Assembly (NCBI RefSeq): GCF_020921035.1
Contig: NC_063151.1
Coordinates: 35,098,934 to 35,162,933, forward strand
Direction: 5' to 3'
Length of the DNA: 64,000 bases
From: Rhodamnia argentea
Lineage: Eukaryota > Streptophyta > Magnoliopsida > Myrtales > Myrtaceae
Part shown: one piece after another, positions 11,587-21,267 of the stretch
Layout: every line of letters starts with the position of its first letter
How positions within the stretch are numbered: the first letter of the stretch is position 1
Translations under genes and position numbers: made by a program
Notes under the pieces: generated by a model
Databases searched by the model: none
Seen by the model: only the letters and a program-made list of their open reading frames with translations
Told to the model about the DNA's origin: nothing

Positions 11587-11800
11587 TTAAAATGCATAGG
11601 CGCCTACGGCAACTGTTTCTTTATTCTTCGTTGGTCCATCTTCAGCAATAATGTATTGGACTGGATACTCACCTCTGCTCCTGGTTTTTGCTCCTACCTG
11701 AATCCACCAAGCCATCACAAGACCCAGTGTCCTATGTCTGCTCTTTCGATGACATTGATTCGGATGAGCACTTGCGCTTGCTGAGATGATCCATACCAAA
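11587..11800 (+). pseudogene. Relic of LRK10L-type ectodomain (fragment A, unit 2)
   Basis: Counterpart of 5460-5705, with the same CCTGAATCCACCAAGCCATCA landmark and the same lack of a continuous frame. The assignment rests on resemblance to fragment B and is tentative. Confidence 0.4.
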
Positions 11801-11943
11801 CTCAGAAGGCCTTTTAATGGTAATCATCGACTTTTACCCAATCACCAAACTCAGTAGCACTTTCGGTCGTCAAAAACCTGGCTCGAACTCGAACTTGTAA
11901 GTAACTTGATAAAGAGGGACTAATGTAAGACCAAGTCACACAT

Positions 11944-12430
11944 ATGCAAACTGACCGGCAGCGGCATCACCATCGGGTTCTTTGGGTCGGTGACACCTCC
12001 CAAACGATGATCGTGATGAGAACAGACTATTGGAACACTACCTGCCCAACATGCTTCTACATACCACCCAGAAATCATCAGCCCTTTCTCCTATACCGCG
12101 GGCCCGTGACCAGTAATAAGACTCTGAATCACGATTGCCAGGCAAGCCCAATTGTAGCCTCGCTAGTCATTAACAGCCAGTTTAACAATTCCATCAACGA
12201 CACCAATGGCGACAAATACTCACGAGCCCATCAGCGACTCTGTTTTTGTTCGTCAGTCCATCTTTCGCAAACAAATGGACGTGACAGTGTCGCCTCTGTT
12301 CCTGGTTTTTGCTCATTACCCTGAATCCACCAACCCATCTAGTGCCGCATGCTATCTGCAGCCTCTTACAATACCAGTTGATCGATTCGGTGATTCATCA
12401 CTTGCCAAAAATGATGTACATGCCAAACTC
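11944..12430 (+). pseudogene. LRK10L-type ectodomain pseudogene (fragment B, unit 2)
   Basis: Counterpart of 5798-6540. The segment that encodes the YPF/SYCG motif in unit 1 has been deleted here: the leader CAAACTGACCGGCAGCGGCA runs straight into the GGTTCTTTGGGT piece. A 126-aa frame is open by chance. It keeps a stretch like the ectodomain middle, with SLVINSQFNNSINDTNGDKY near 12160-12220 matching SQFNCTINGAN of the intact receptors. It lacks the conserved cysteines and a kinase exon. Confidence 0.6.
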
Positions 12431-12665
12431 AGGATGGTGCTTTTCTGCCCAGCCATGAGGCCCGGGAACAGCCGCAAGCCTGACCCTTTTCAAAAGGGCA
12501 CCACAGTTTCCCACTTCCGACTTTGCTAGGATCATTTGATAAATTATAGATTATAAAGTTCCTGAAATCCTTTATGACGATAAACTCAAGGAAAAAGTGG
12601 AGCTCGCTTTTTTTTATTTTTTTCCTTTCCACATTTCTATGCGCAACACAAAGAAACTGCGGCTT
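12431..12665. other. Spacer in unit 2
   Basis: Counterpart of 6541-6778 with the same short palindromic TTTTCAAAAGGGCAC segment. No gene was seen. Confidence 0.4.
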
Positions 12666-12876
12666 TGATTGTTGCACAAATCTACGTTTAGAAGATATTT
12701 TCCTAAAAAATTACTTGTATCGCTAATAAAAATGTATGGAAAAAATATATTTTCGACATGCATGAAAATGTTTAGACAGTAATGATAAAATTTCTCTTTC
12801 AATTAATTATTTTAAACGATACAAACGATAATTTTTAAGGAAATAATTTTCAAGACACCCATTTTCCACGAGGTCA
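12666..12876. mobile_element. Foldback MITE, 'cacgaaacaaac' family (unit 2)
   Basis: Same insertion as at 6779-6990, carried along by the duplication. It ends in CATTTTCCACGAGG and has ACTTGTATCGC in the left arm. Confidence 0.5.
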
Positions 12877-13001
12877 TCGTGGACTCCACTTGCATGCACA
12901 TTCCCAAAAACTCAGGGGCTAGATTAGAGACCAGGAAAATGTCGATCGCGTGATAGGGCGCTGAAAATTTGGACGAACGAATCATATTTAGACTGAGTCA
13001 G

Positions 13002-13025
13002 GGTCAAAGCATTTTATATTTGACC
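13002..13025 (+). promoter_or_regulatory. Candidate TATA box flanked by W-box cores (copy 2)
   Basis: GGTCAA (13002-13007), TTTTATATT (13012-13020) and TTGACC (13020-13025), at the same distance from the start codon as in copy 1. Confidence 0.4.
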
Positions 13026-13226
13026 GGCGTTGCGGACAGGAGCCTCTCTTCAGTCAATTTCTACGTCCCCTTCTTCGTCGAAACTCAATACTAATTTCCC
13101 AATCAATGACCAATGACCAATGACATGCACGCATGAAAACCATTTCATTTCATCTTCCTCATCCCTAACCTCACTTCTCTCTCCTTTCCTCTGCATCTCA
13201 CCTAATAATATCCCCTCCAGAGGGAG

Positions 13227-16200
13227 ATGCATCCCCGTCGCCGTCCCTTTCGGGATCTTTCCCTTGGCTTCTTGATCGCAACCGCCCTCATCCTGGTCCG
13301 AGCTCCAGCGGCGCGCGGGGCGGTCGACCCGAGCTACTTGAGCTGCAGCTCCACCATCAGTTGCGGCGTCCTGCAAAACGCCAGTTACCCCTTCTGGGGG
13401 TTGACCCGCGCCTCCTACTGCGGCCTGCCCGATTTTCAGGTCACCTGTCTGGACAACACAACTCCGCTGCTCAACATATCGAACCAGAACTTTCGCGTCC
13501 TTCAGTTCAATGACACCACGAAGGTTATGACGGTTGCCCGAGAGGATTACTGGAATACTATCTGCCCGACCTCTTTTGTCAATACCACCCAGGAAATCAC
13601 CAGCTCTTTCTCTTACACCTCGGACACGCTGCCCAGCAATCTGACTCTGTACTATGGGTGTGGTGGATTTCCGAACCAGACGACGATCCAGATAACTCTC
13701 CCCAACTGCCAGTTCAACTGCACCATCAATGGCACCAACGTCATCGGTTACTTTATAACAAAGAAAGTTAGCGATATCGCGAACGCTGCGGCCTTTTCGA
13801 GTTACTTTGGAGGGTGCAATTCGAGCGTGGTGCTGCCCGCGACCCAGTCAGCCATTGAGGAGATTCAGTCGAGCCCGAGCAACACGACTGTGGTGTCGGC
13901 CATCGACGAGGGCTTCGGGCTGCAGTGGACGGTGGATGAGACATGCATCAGCTGCCACGCTTCGGGCGGGCAGTGCGGACGGAAGAATAGGTCCGGCGAG
14001 TTCTTGTGCTATTGCCAGGATAAGTCCTACTCTTCCACATGCTCAGGTACGTCAGTTGTTATCCTCGAACATTGCTATGATGATTTTGGTCCTGGCTGAT
14101 GGCGGCTCGGGCTGGGATCGAAGAGCATGAAAATCATAGATAACATCTAACCGCTTTGGCTATTTGATTAGGCTTAAGATGTTAGGACGAGCCAATTCGT
14201 TTCGGTGATTAGTATTATGTTGTGCCCATGAAGTTGGATGGTCCGTGTATCCTAGAAATTCTTTTCCCTCTTCACAGAATCACAAGTAGTGGGAAAGATA
14301 TGCACTTGGAAAACTTAAAAGCTGTGTTTTAAGAGTTGGTTTGCGCTGGAGTGGAGATGCACCAATTCATTTCATGTTATACAAATCCCCAAGCTTAGGA
14401 TATGGGATGCTTTGTCTTATGCTGAGAGCTTAGCACTCAAGATTATGATATTTTACCCACTTCAGTGTCAACCTAGGCCACCAAATCACCTGTCTAGTAC
14501 AAAAAACCTGTCATAAAAGCCGAGAATGAGTTCTGGGAGGAGGTTGTTTTGGCTTGTTCTTCTTCATTTCTTTTGGTAATGAAGTTTTGGCTTCAGCCAC
14601 GGTTAACTCTATCATAATGGGTAAATGCGACAAATGTTACATGAACTTTGGCTTAATGTGTAATGTGATCACTGAACTTCAAATTTTGTTCAATGTGGTC
14701 ATTGAACTTTAGCCCAATCTGCAATGTCATTCATGAGCTTTTAATTTGTTCAATGTGACCCCTGAACTTTAGGTACATGTTCATTTTTATCCTTGGACTA
14801 TATGAAAATGTTCAATGTTGTTCTTGAACTTGAACTAATGGAAGGATAACATTGAAGATATTCATATAATCCATGGACTAAATTGAACATATGTGAAAAA
14901 TTCAGGGATCACATTTAATAAATTAAAATTCAAGAACTGTTTGTGTCATTATCCCTTATATAATTCCTCGGATCTTTTTCCTCTTTTAAGAAACGGAAAA
15001 CAAGTCTGAGTGTCTCCATGCACAAGTTCTAAAGTAGGCTCAAGAAACTGCGGTTTTCCTGTTGTGAAATCAAACTTGCCAACAGTGGAAGAACTGTGAG
15101 ATGCTAATCCTATTAATCATTCTGTGGACAAAATCATAGGTTTGGTCAGCTTGGAAACGAAGTATTACATTCATCAGATCCTCGTGCCCCTTCGGATGTT
15201 GAGTCTGGCTGACCGCACCGTATTGAATGTTTCCTGTTTATTTGTGAGAGAATGTAAAACAGATGCGTAGTTTCCTCCTTAACTGTGTGACTTAAGCTCA
15301 GTTTCCTCCTTAACTGAAAAACTTAAAAGAGTTTCACCAAATCTCTTGGATACAATTTGCATCAGATTCCTGAAACTGTAGTCAACCCTGGAAATAATAC
15401 ATCTTCCTTTTCCAGGATCCAAGTGGCGGTTTCTAACTTCCCCAGGTAAACCATCTCTTTGATATCACTGAATTTGTATCTCTGGCTTGGGTAAATCGCT
15501 GATATATTCTAATGATTGTAAAGGACAGCTGGAGTTCTTGTTATTACGGGTGTTGTAGTATCTGCGATTGCCATCATTTTCATCATCCTCAAGATTAAAA
15601 CTGGAATCTTCTCATGGAAGGTTCCACTCTTCGAGAGCGAGAAAGATCGCGATGTCGAGAAATTGATGGGAGTCCATGGATCTCTCGTTCCAAGAAGATA
15701 CCAATACATTGATCTGAAGAAGATGACGAACTCATTCTCAGAGAAACTTGGTCAAGGAGGATTTGGTGCAGTCTATAAAGGGAAGATGAGAGACGGTTTT
15801 CTTGTGGCAGTGAAAATTCTAATGGATTCGAGAAGTAGCCCAGAAGAATTTATCAATGAAGTCGTGAGCATTAGTAGAACTTCTCACGTTAATGTCATCA
15901 CTCTTTTAGGTTTCTGTTACGAGGGGAAGAGAAGAGCTCTGGTTTTCGAGTACATGCCTAACGGTTCGTTGGACAAGTTCTTATATTCTGGAAGAGCTTT
16001 GCATACGAGTAGTTCCTTGGAATGGAAGATACTGTATCAAATTGCAATCGGCATTGCTCGGGGGCTAGAGTATCTGCACCGGGGCTGCAATACCAGAATC
16101 TTGCATTTCGATATAAAACCTCAGAACATCTTGCTTGATCAAGATTTTATCCCCAAGATTTCTGATTTCGGCCTTGCTAAACTTTGTCACAGGCAAGGGA

Positions 16201-16769
16201 GTGCTGTATCAACTCTCGGTATGAGGGGAACTGCCGGTTTTATTGCACCAGAAGTTGTTTTTCGAAACTTGGGGAGAGTCTCTCACAAGTCTGATGTTTA
16301 TAGCTACGGAATGTTGGTTCTTGAAATGGTAGGTGTTAGAGATCCTGCCATGAAAGTTTCCAACAGCAGTGAAATGTACTTCCCAGAATGGATTTATAGG
16401 GACATGGAGCCCGGCAAAGATCTGAAATTGCCAATGAATGTGACAGAGGAGGAGGAAGTGCTAGCTAGGAAGATGATTTTTGTGAGTTTGTGGTGCATTC
16501 AAACCAGTCCATCTGATCGACCTCCAATTGCGAAGGTTATAGAAATGTTGGAAGGAAGCTTCGTATCACTGCAAATGCCGCCGAAGCCTGTCTTGTATTC
16601 TCCGACACCACCATTGTCACAGCATTGGGAAATGACAACGTCGAATACCAATAGGAGCCACGAGGAGGAGAGAATACTAGAGAATTTAGAGGAAAGCAGT
16701 AACAAATGGCAAAGTGGTAATGAACGACAGAGCTTCTCGAGGAAATTGTCACGCCTTTCTTCAGTTTGA
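13227..16769 (+). CDS. LRK10L: LRK10L-type receptor-like protein kinase, copy 2
   Basis: Three exons: 13227-14046, 15416-15445 (30 nt) and 15529-16769, giving 696 aa with the phase kept at both junctions. The domain order matches copy 1: signal peptide to about residue 31, GUB_WAK-type domain with YPFWGLTRASYCGLP, C-rich end (CISCHASGGQCG...CYC), one membrane span (VVVSAIAIIFIILKI) and a non-RD kinase (GQGGFG, VAVK, HFDIKPQN, SDFG, APE). The activation-segment region and substrate-binding parts are almost unchanged between copies, while the ectodomains differ at many positions. The C-terminal tail is complete (ERQSFSRKLSRLSSV) and is lost in copy 1. Intron 1 is 1369 bp against 487 bp in copy 1 because of an insertion with a foldback element. 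Confidence 0.93.
14295..15135. mobile_element. Insertion in intron 1 of receptor copy 2, with foldback element
   Basis: Absent from the otherwise matching intron of copy 1. It contains a foldback element at about 14618-14962: GGGTAAATGCGACAAATG at the left, and the reverse complement of its kind (AGGGATAATGACACAAAC) at the right. The arms are made of the repeated motif TTCAATGTGGTCATTGAACT and variants. The same family occurs at about 39605-39975 and 48279-48603. The rest of the insertion has no recognised content. Confidence 0.65.
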
Positions 16770-17010
16770 ATATGTTTTTCATAAGAGTTGCGATGAAAGT
16801 GGACAGAACGGTTGGGCGGATTTTCACTTGGACAATCACAGCCACTAGCAAGACAATTAGCAAGAATGATATGAGAAATTAAACTTAGTAGATCAAATGC
16901 TCACTGAAGGCTGTTTGTAAAAACACTGGAACTTGGAAGATCAGGGTCATCTCTCATAGAATTCACACACAGACGGTTCCTAGCAACGTCACTCTTCCAC
17001 CATCATGTAG

Positions 17011-17280
17011 ATTGATTTTGTGGAACATTTTGGTGGTATGTTCTTTGCTTATGCCGAGCCTCCAGGTTCGAATCACCACACTTTTCCCTTCTCCAGTATT
17101 ATAACGCTGTGCATTTTGCTGAAAATCATAATGTCCACCTAATTGGTCAGCCTTCGGACTAAGAATATGGTATACCAGCAGTGATTGTCACATGATCAAC
17201 CTATATGCAAGATTTCAAATCTGTGCTAATCTGCCTTTTTACTTTTCAGATGTAGTTTTGTATGCTCTTCTTTGTGAATC
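17011..17280. other. Spacer with tRNA B-box-like motif
   Basis: Contains CCAGGTTCGAATCACCACA near 17062-17080, which resembles an internal polymerase III B box. It might be the remnant of a tRNA-derived SINE. No cloverleaf or clear A box was found, so this is not called as a tRNA. Confidence 0.25.
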
Positions 17281-18560
17281 GCACTTGACATCGCTCGAGG
17301 GCTAGAGCACCTCCATCGCAGCTGCCACACGAGGAATTTACAGTTCAATATCAAGCCTCAAAACATTTTGCTTGATCAGGATTCCATTCAGAAGATTTCA
17401 ACTTTCGGTCTCGCTAAGCTTTCCCGAGTAAACGAGAGCATCATGTTGATGTTCAGCGCGAGGGGGATGGCCGGTGAGCTCTTTCTAATGCATGAAAGAG
17501 GAGCCATCGTGTCAATTTCATGCCGGAAATTGCTTATGTGGATATCGATCATCCACATTTTAAGAGGAGGTTTGGCTCCGGCATGCTCACTGAGCCTTGA
17601 TGTTGATAAAACTGGACACAAACCTATGGACTCTCAAATCTTTAACGTGGTGAAGGGTCGATTTAATACGCTCAGCGTCGACTCTTCTCCACGCCACAAG
17701 TGAACTGAAACAATGCCGTGGTCTTTTGGTCCCTCTTCAATTGAGAATTGCATGGTCTTACCAAGTTGGGAGGAGGACCAATCCTGTCAGTTTTTGTTTC
17801 TTCCTCCGGCAAGTTGTTCGTTTCTTTAGATCCGTCCCTCTCAAACCCAACCCGACCCAACCGAAGTTTCGAATGACAAGATTGGTTGTCCTGCTTTCGA
17901 GAATGGTACTGATGACTAATGAATTGAGAACAGACTCAAGCCAAAACCGAATTACTTCCACAATAATTCCGCAAACAAACAACCGAATCGTATCATAATC
18001 ATCTCGCTCTTTGAGTTCAGGAAAGGGAGGGACCGTGAATGAATTCTCCTGATCCTCCTGTCTGTCCGTCCGTCCTTGTCTGTGTCTCTGCACAAGCACT
18101 AGATTTGAAGGGAAAAAAAATAATGCATAAGCGTCACCGTATCTTCTTGACTGTATTGTGCCTTGATTTCTTGAATATATTCCTGAACCTGATCCAGGAT
18201 CCAACAGGCGGACCGGAGCGAAATGTATTTCGAAGGCATGGTATATAGGCATCTTGACCCGGACAAAGGTGTACAATTGGGCGGCATTACCCCAGAAGAG
18301 GAGGAAGAGATAGCGAGAAAGATGATCATCGTGAGCATATGGTGCATTCAGGTAAATCCATCTGATCGCCCCTCAATGTCAAAGGCGATAGAGATGTTAG
18401 AAGGCAGCCTCGAGACCACCGAAGCCTTCTTTGTCTTCTCCATCAGTATCGCCAAGAAATTTTGAAATGACCTCTTTGTCATCCACGTTCACGAATAGCA
18501 TGAGCCACCGAGGGCAAGAGCCACAAGGAGGCGAAAGCAATGTCTCAGTATGAAACCAGT
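17281..18560 (+). pseudogene. Broken LRK10L kinase copy
   Basis: The first block (about 17281-17580) translates as IARGLEHLHRSCHTRN, then NIKPQNILLDQD and FGLAKLSRV. This is kinase subdomains VIb-VII, but the catalytic HFD has become FNI and DFG has become TFG. About 600 bp without kinase homology follow. The second block (18216-18460) reads SEMYFEGMVYRHLDPDKG and EEIARKMIIVSIWCIQ through MLEGSLE, the kinase C-lobe, then shifts frame into tail sequence with MTSLSS-like coding near 18465-18500. At about 18195-18208 the junction GATCCAACAGGCGG equals the start of exon 2 of copy 1, so a deletion seems to have fused exon 2 to the kinase end. It cannot be an active kinase. Confidence 0.85.
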
Positions 18561-18599
18561 ACCAACGTGCATCACACCGTACCGGGAATACGACCGTCA

Positions 18600-20290
18600 A
18601 CTGTCATTTACGCCAGGAAGATTTGAAACCCCTTTTGCTTCTGAGGGCCAAAGCTCCGTAGCTATATAGCCTCGTGCGGATGTTATTTCAATCACATTGC
18701 TTCTTTGAATCTTAATTGGGAGACAGATACAATCGATGAAATTCTCTCCCATAAGCAATTGTGATAATTCTTATTTTTACAAGGAAGCTGTTCAAAGTGG
18801 CCTCGACCGTAACAGAAACAACTCCAGATGATGGGTACTCCAGATCTTGTCCACCCATTGACATCTCTAGATAAATACCTCTGGAGGCGAGAGGAGAACT
18901 AACAATAGGAATGAAAAATGGACGACAAAGCGTAATGGCCCTTGGCAATATAGAGGGAATCGGCACTCGCTAGTTTCCCTGGGGTATATTTTCTTAGTTA
19001 TTTACCACAATCAAGAAACCTTTTCATTGTGTCATAGGATTTTTTACATGATCCCAGAATTTTATGGCGCCAAGCATGAGGGAATGCTAGACGTTAGCTA
19101 TTGCCGATCCCCAAGACGCATTTGGTTGAATGGGAAATTTTTTGGAGATTGGATGCGGTTACTAATTCATGATCTGCAGCATTCTTGATACCAACAAATT
19201 AAGTATCGTAGTGACTCAAATGGTTCTCGACAGTTGATCACTTTACGGCATTCTTGAAGCTTTCTTGGTCTCCGAGTGAGCCTATCTTCTTTAGTCTCTA
19301 TCGGAGACCTACATTTGATCCATCAGAAATAATTCTATTAGTTATGTATCCACAATTTAATTTGGATAATATATATATGTGTATACAGAAATAATGATGT
19401 ATGTCTCTTTTACTCTCATTTTTCTCAACAGCGACAGAATTTTCCAACTCCGATCAACTAGGTGTACCCTTTGCTAGCTTACAGCCCAAGCTAAGTAGGC
19501 GCATTAAAGTCCTTAGAATATCAAATTATGGGATGCTTTAGGAGTGCCCTAAGAAAGAGGCCATTGGAATCGATAGCAAGAGACCACAGAACCAAGCCCT
19601 CCCGAACCGCAAAAAAGGAAATTCTTTTTTGCTGATGCCGTGGGATATAATTCGAGTGACTTCTGATGAAGAGATGGTAATTGAAACAGATCCACCTGAC
19701 TCTGATAGATGCAAAGGGAGTACTATTACTTGCCTCTAACATATGTTTCTCTACTAATTAATAAGCAAGAAACCACTACCTCAAACGGAGAAAACACCAC
19801 AACATAGCGTGCAGCAGCTATAGCCTCACAGACTCACAGTATCAATTATCTTAACAACACACATTTCAAAAGTAGGAGTTAGAGGAAAGCTCTTAATTCC
19901 ATTTGAATAACTTTGTTTATACAGTTTAACTGACATAATGATGTCTCATCGTTGATAGCAAGTTCACTAAGCCATGCCACAATCACAAGAACGAAAAAAC
20001 AAAGAAGAGAGGTTCCAGTGGTTGTGGGAGACGTAATAAGCACCAGTATATATCGGTATTGTGGATGGTTAAAAGGGTAAATTAAAGATAAACCTGAAGT
20101 GGTCAATGCCATTCGATCACAACCTTCCAACTGCCCTTATGTTGGTGGGAGTGACTGAGTTTATTAGCTTTGCTGGCGAGTGAAGCACTAGGCCAAGAGG
20201 CTGCACTATCTTGTAAACCCAACAATCCAACCCAGGTGATTAATCCGAAAAGCGTTCGCTTCAGATTCCTGAAGTCAAGAGCCATTCATG
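18600..20290. other. Intergenic stretch, no firm gene
   Basis: Several short frames occur. Two adjoining minus-strand frames (20103-20285, MALDFRNLKRTLFGLITWVG; and 19879-20130, with the hydrophobic run TSLLCFFVLVIVAWL) might be two exons of a small membrane protein: an AG acceptor (CCACTTCAG) lies between them near 20095. I do not recognise the product, and no other support is visible. Confidence 0.25.
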
Positions 20291-21267
20291 GATCTGAATG
20301 CAGTGTAACATAAAGCAAAGCAAAGCACAGGAAATTGGAAATGAGATGAAGCTGTAGATAGGATTCCAAGTTTTATTCAGTCACACTTGCTTCCCCATCC
20401 ACACTTCAAGACAGAATAAAAAATTTCAATCAGGAAATGTCATTAGAGCTATCAAAGCAAATCTAGATGACAAGAATTTTAGGGAACCAACATTGCAAGG
20501 TCTGTTCAGACAGCTCCTTGACTGAACAGTACTAGATTTTTTCTTAAGTTCTGTGTAGGATTATTCATGACTTGAAACACAATCTACTGAGGAATATTTA
20601 GCCCCACACAACATCCCTTATCTCTCAACCAAGAAATTGAAAAAGTGGCACTTTACTAAAGTAAAATCCTAGATTTGCTACAATGAAATTTATCCACAGA
20701 TGTTCTGTTAATTCTTGATGGGTTCGAGGGGCAAAGGCTATGAAAGTATTAGTTCAGAGTGAAAAGTTGCAATAGATGAATTGTTTGGGGAGGGGCAAAC
20801 TGCAGGCACTTTATGGTGAATCTATCCCAATATGGTAATGGCACTCCAGTTTAGTGTGTTAAGTGCAAAACCTGTCATGATTTAGGAGGCTAAAGAGATA
20901 TTTCCCCTGGATTTTGATTAGTCTAAAAATGCGCTTGAGATGGCATGTTTAATAAAAAGATGGGATGTCTAATGCAACTGTTAGAGCCATACCATTGTGG
21001 TTGCATGCGCATCCTGGTTATAATGACCTCTGCTGTTGAAGATCCCAAGTAACAAAAATCAGGCACCGTGGAGTTTGTGCATTCTGCCCTCAGCTCCACT
21101 TCCACTCAAAAGAAGTCAAGCAATCAGGTTGTACAACGAATCCCAAATGATGGATGACAACCTTCATAATTCATTTAGTGACACTAAGGAATCCTTGCGC
21201 CTTTCATGTACTGAAAATCGTAGAAATGCCTTCCATGATCCTTTACAAACTTCATCATATTCTGTCT
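20291..21267. other. Region downstream of the CRS1-like gene
   Basis: Probably the 3' UTR and downstream sequence of the minus-strand CRS1-like gene. The plus-strand frame 21036-21338 overlaps its last exon in antisense and is not considered real. Confidence 0.4.

Larger units (their letters stand above)
10430..17010. repeat. Tandem segmental duplication, unit 2
   Basis: Aligns with 4329-10205. It is longer mainly because about 840 bp (roughly 14295-15135) sit in the first intron of the receptor gene here and are absent from unit 1. The kinase exons are nearly identical, whereas the upstream relics have drifted more. Confidence 0.85.

Noticed and set aside
17062-17080. tRNA-like B box (GGTTCGAATC)
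   Set aside because: No cloverleaf, A box or acceptor stem could be built around it; at most an old SINE remnant.
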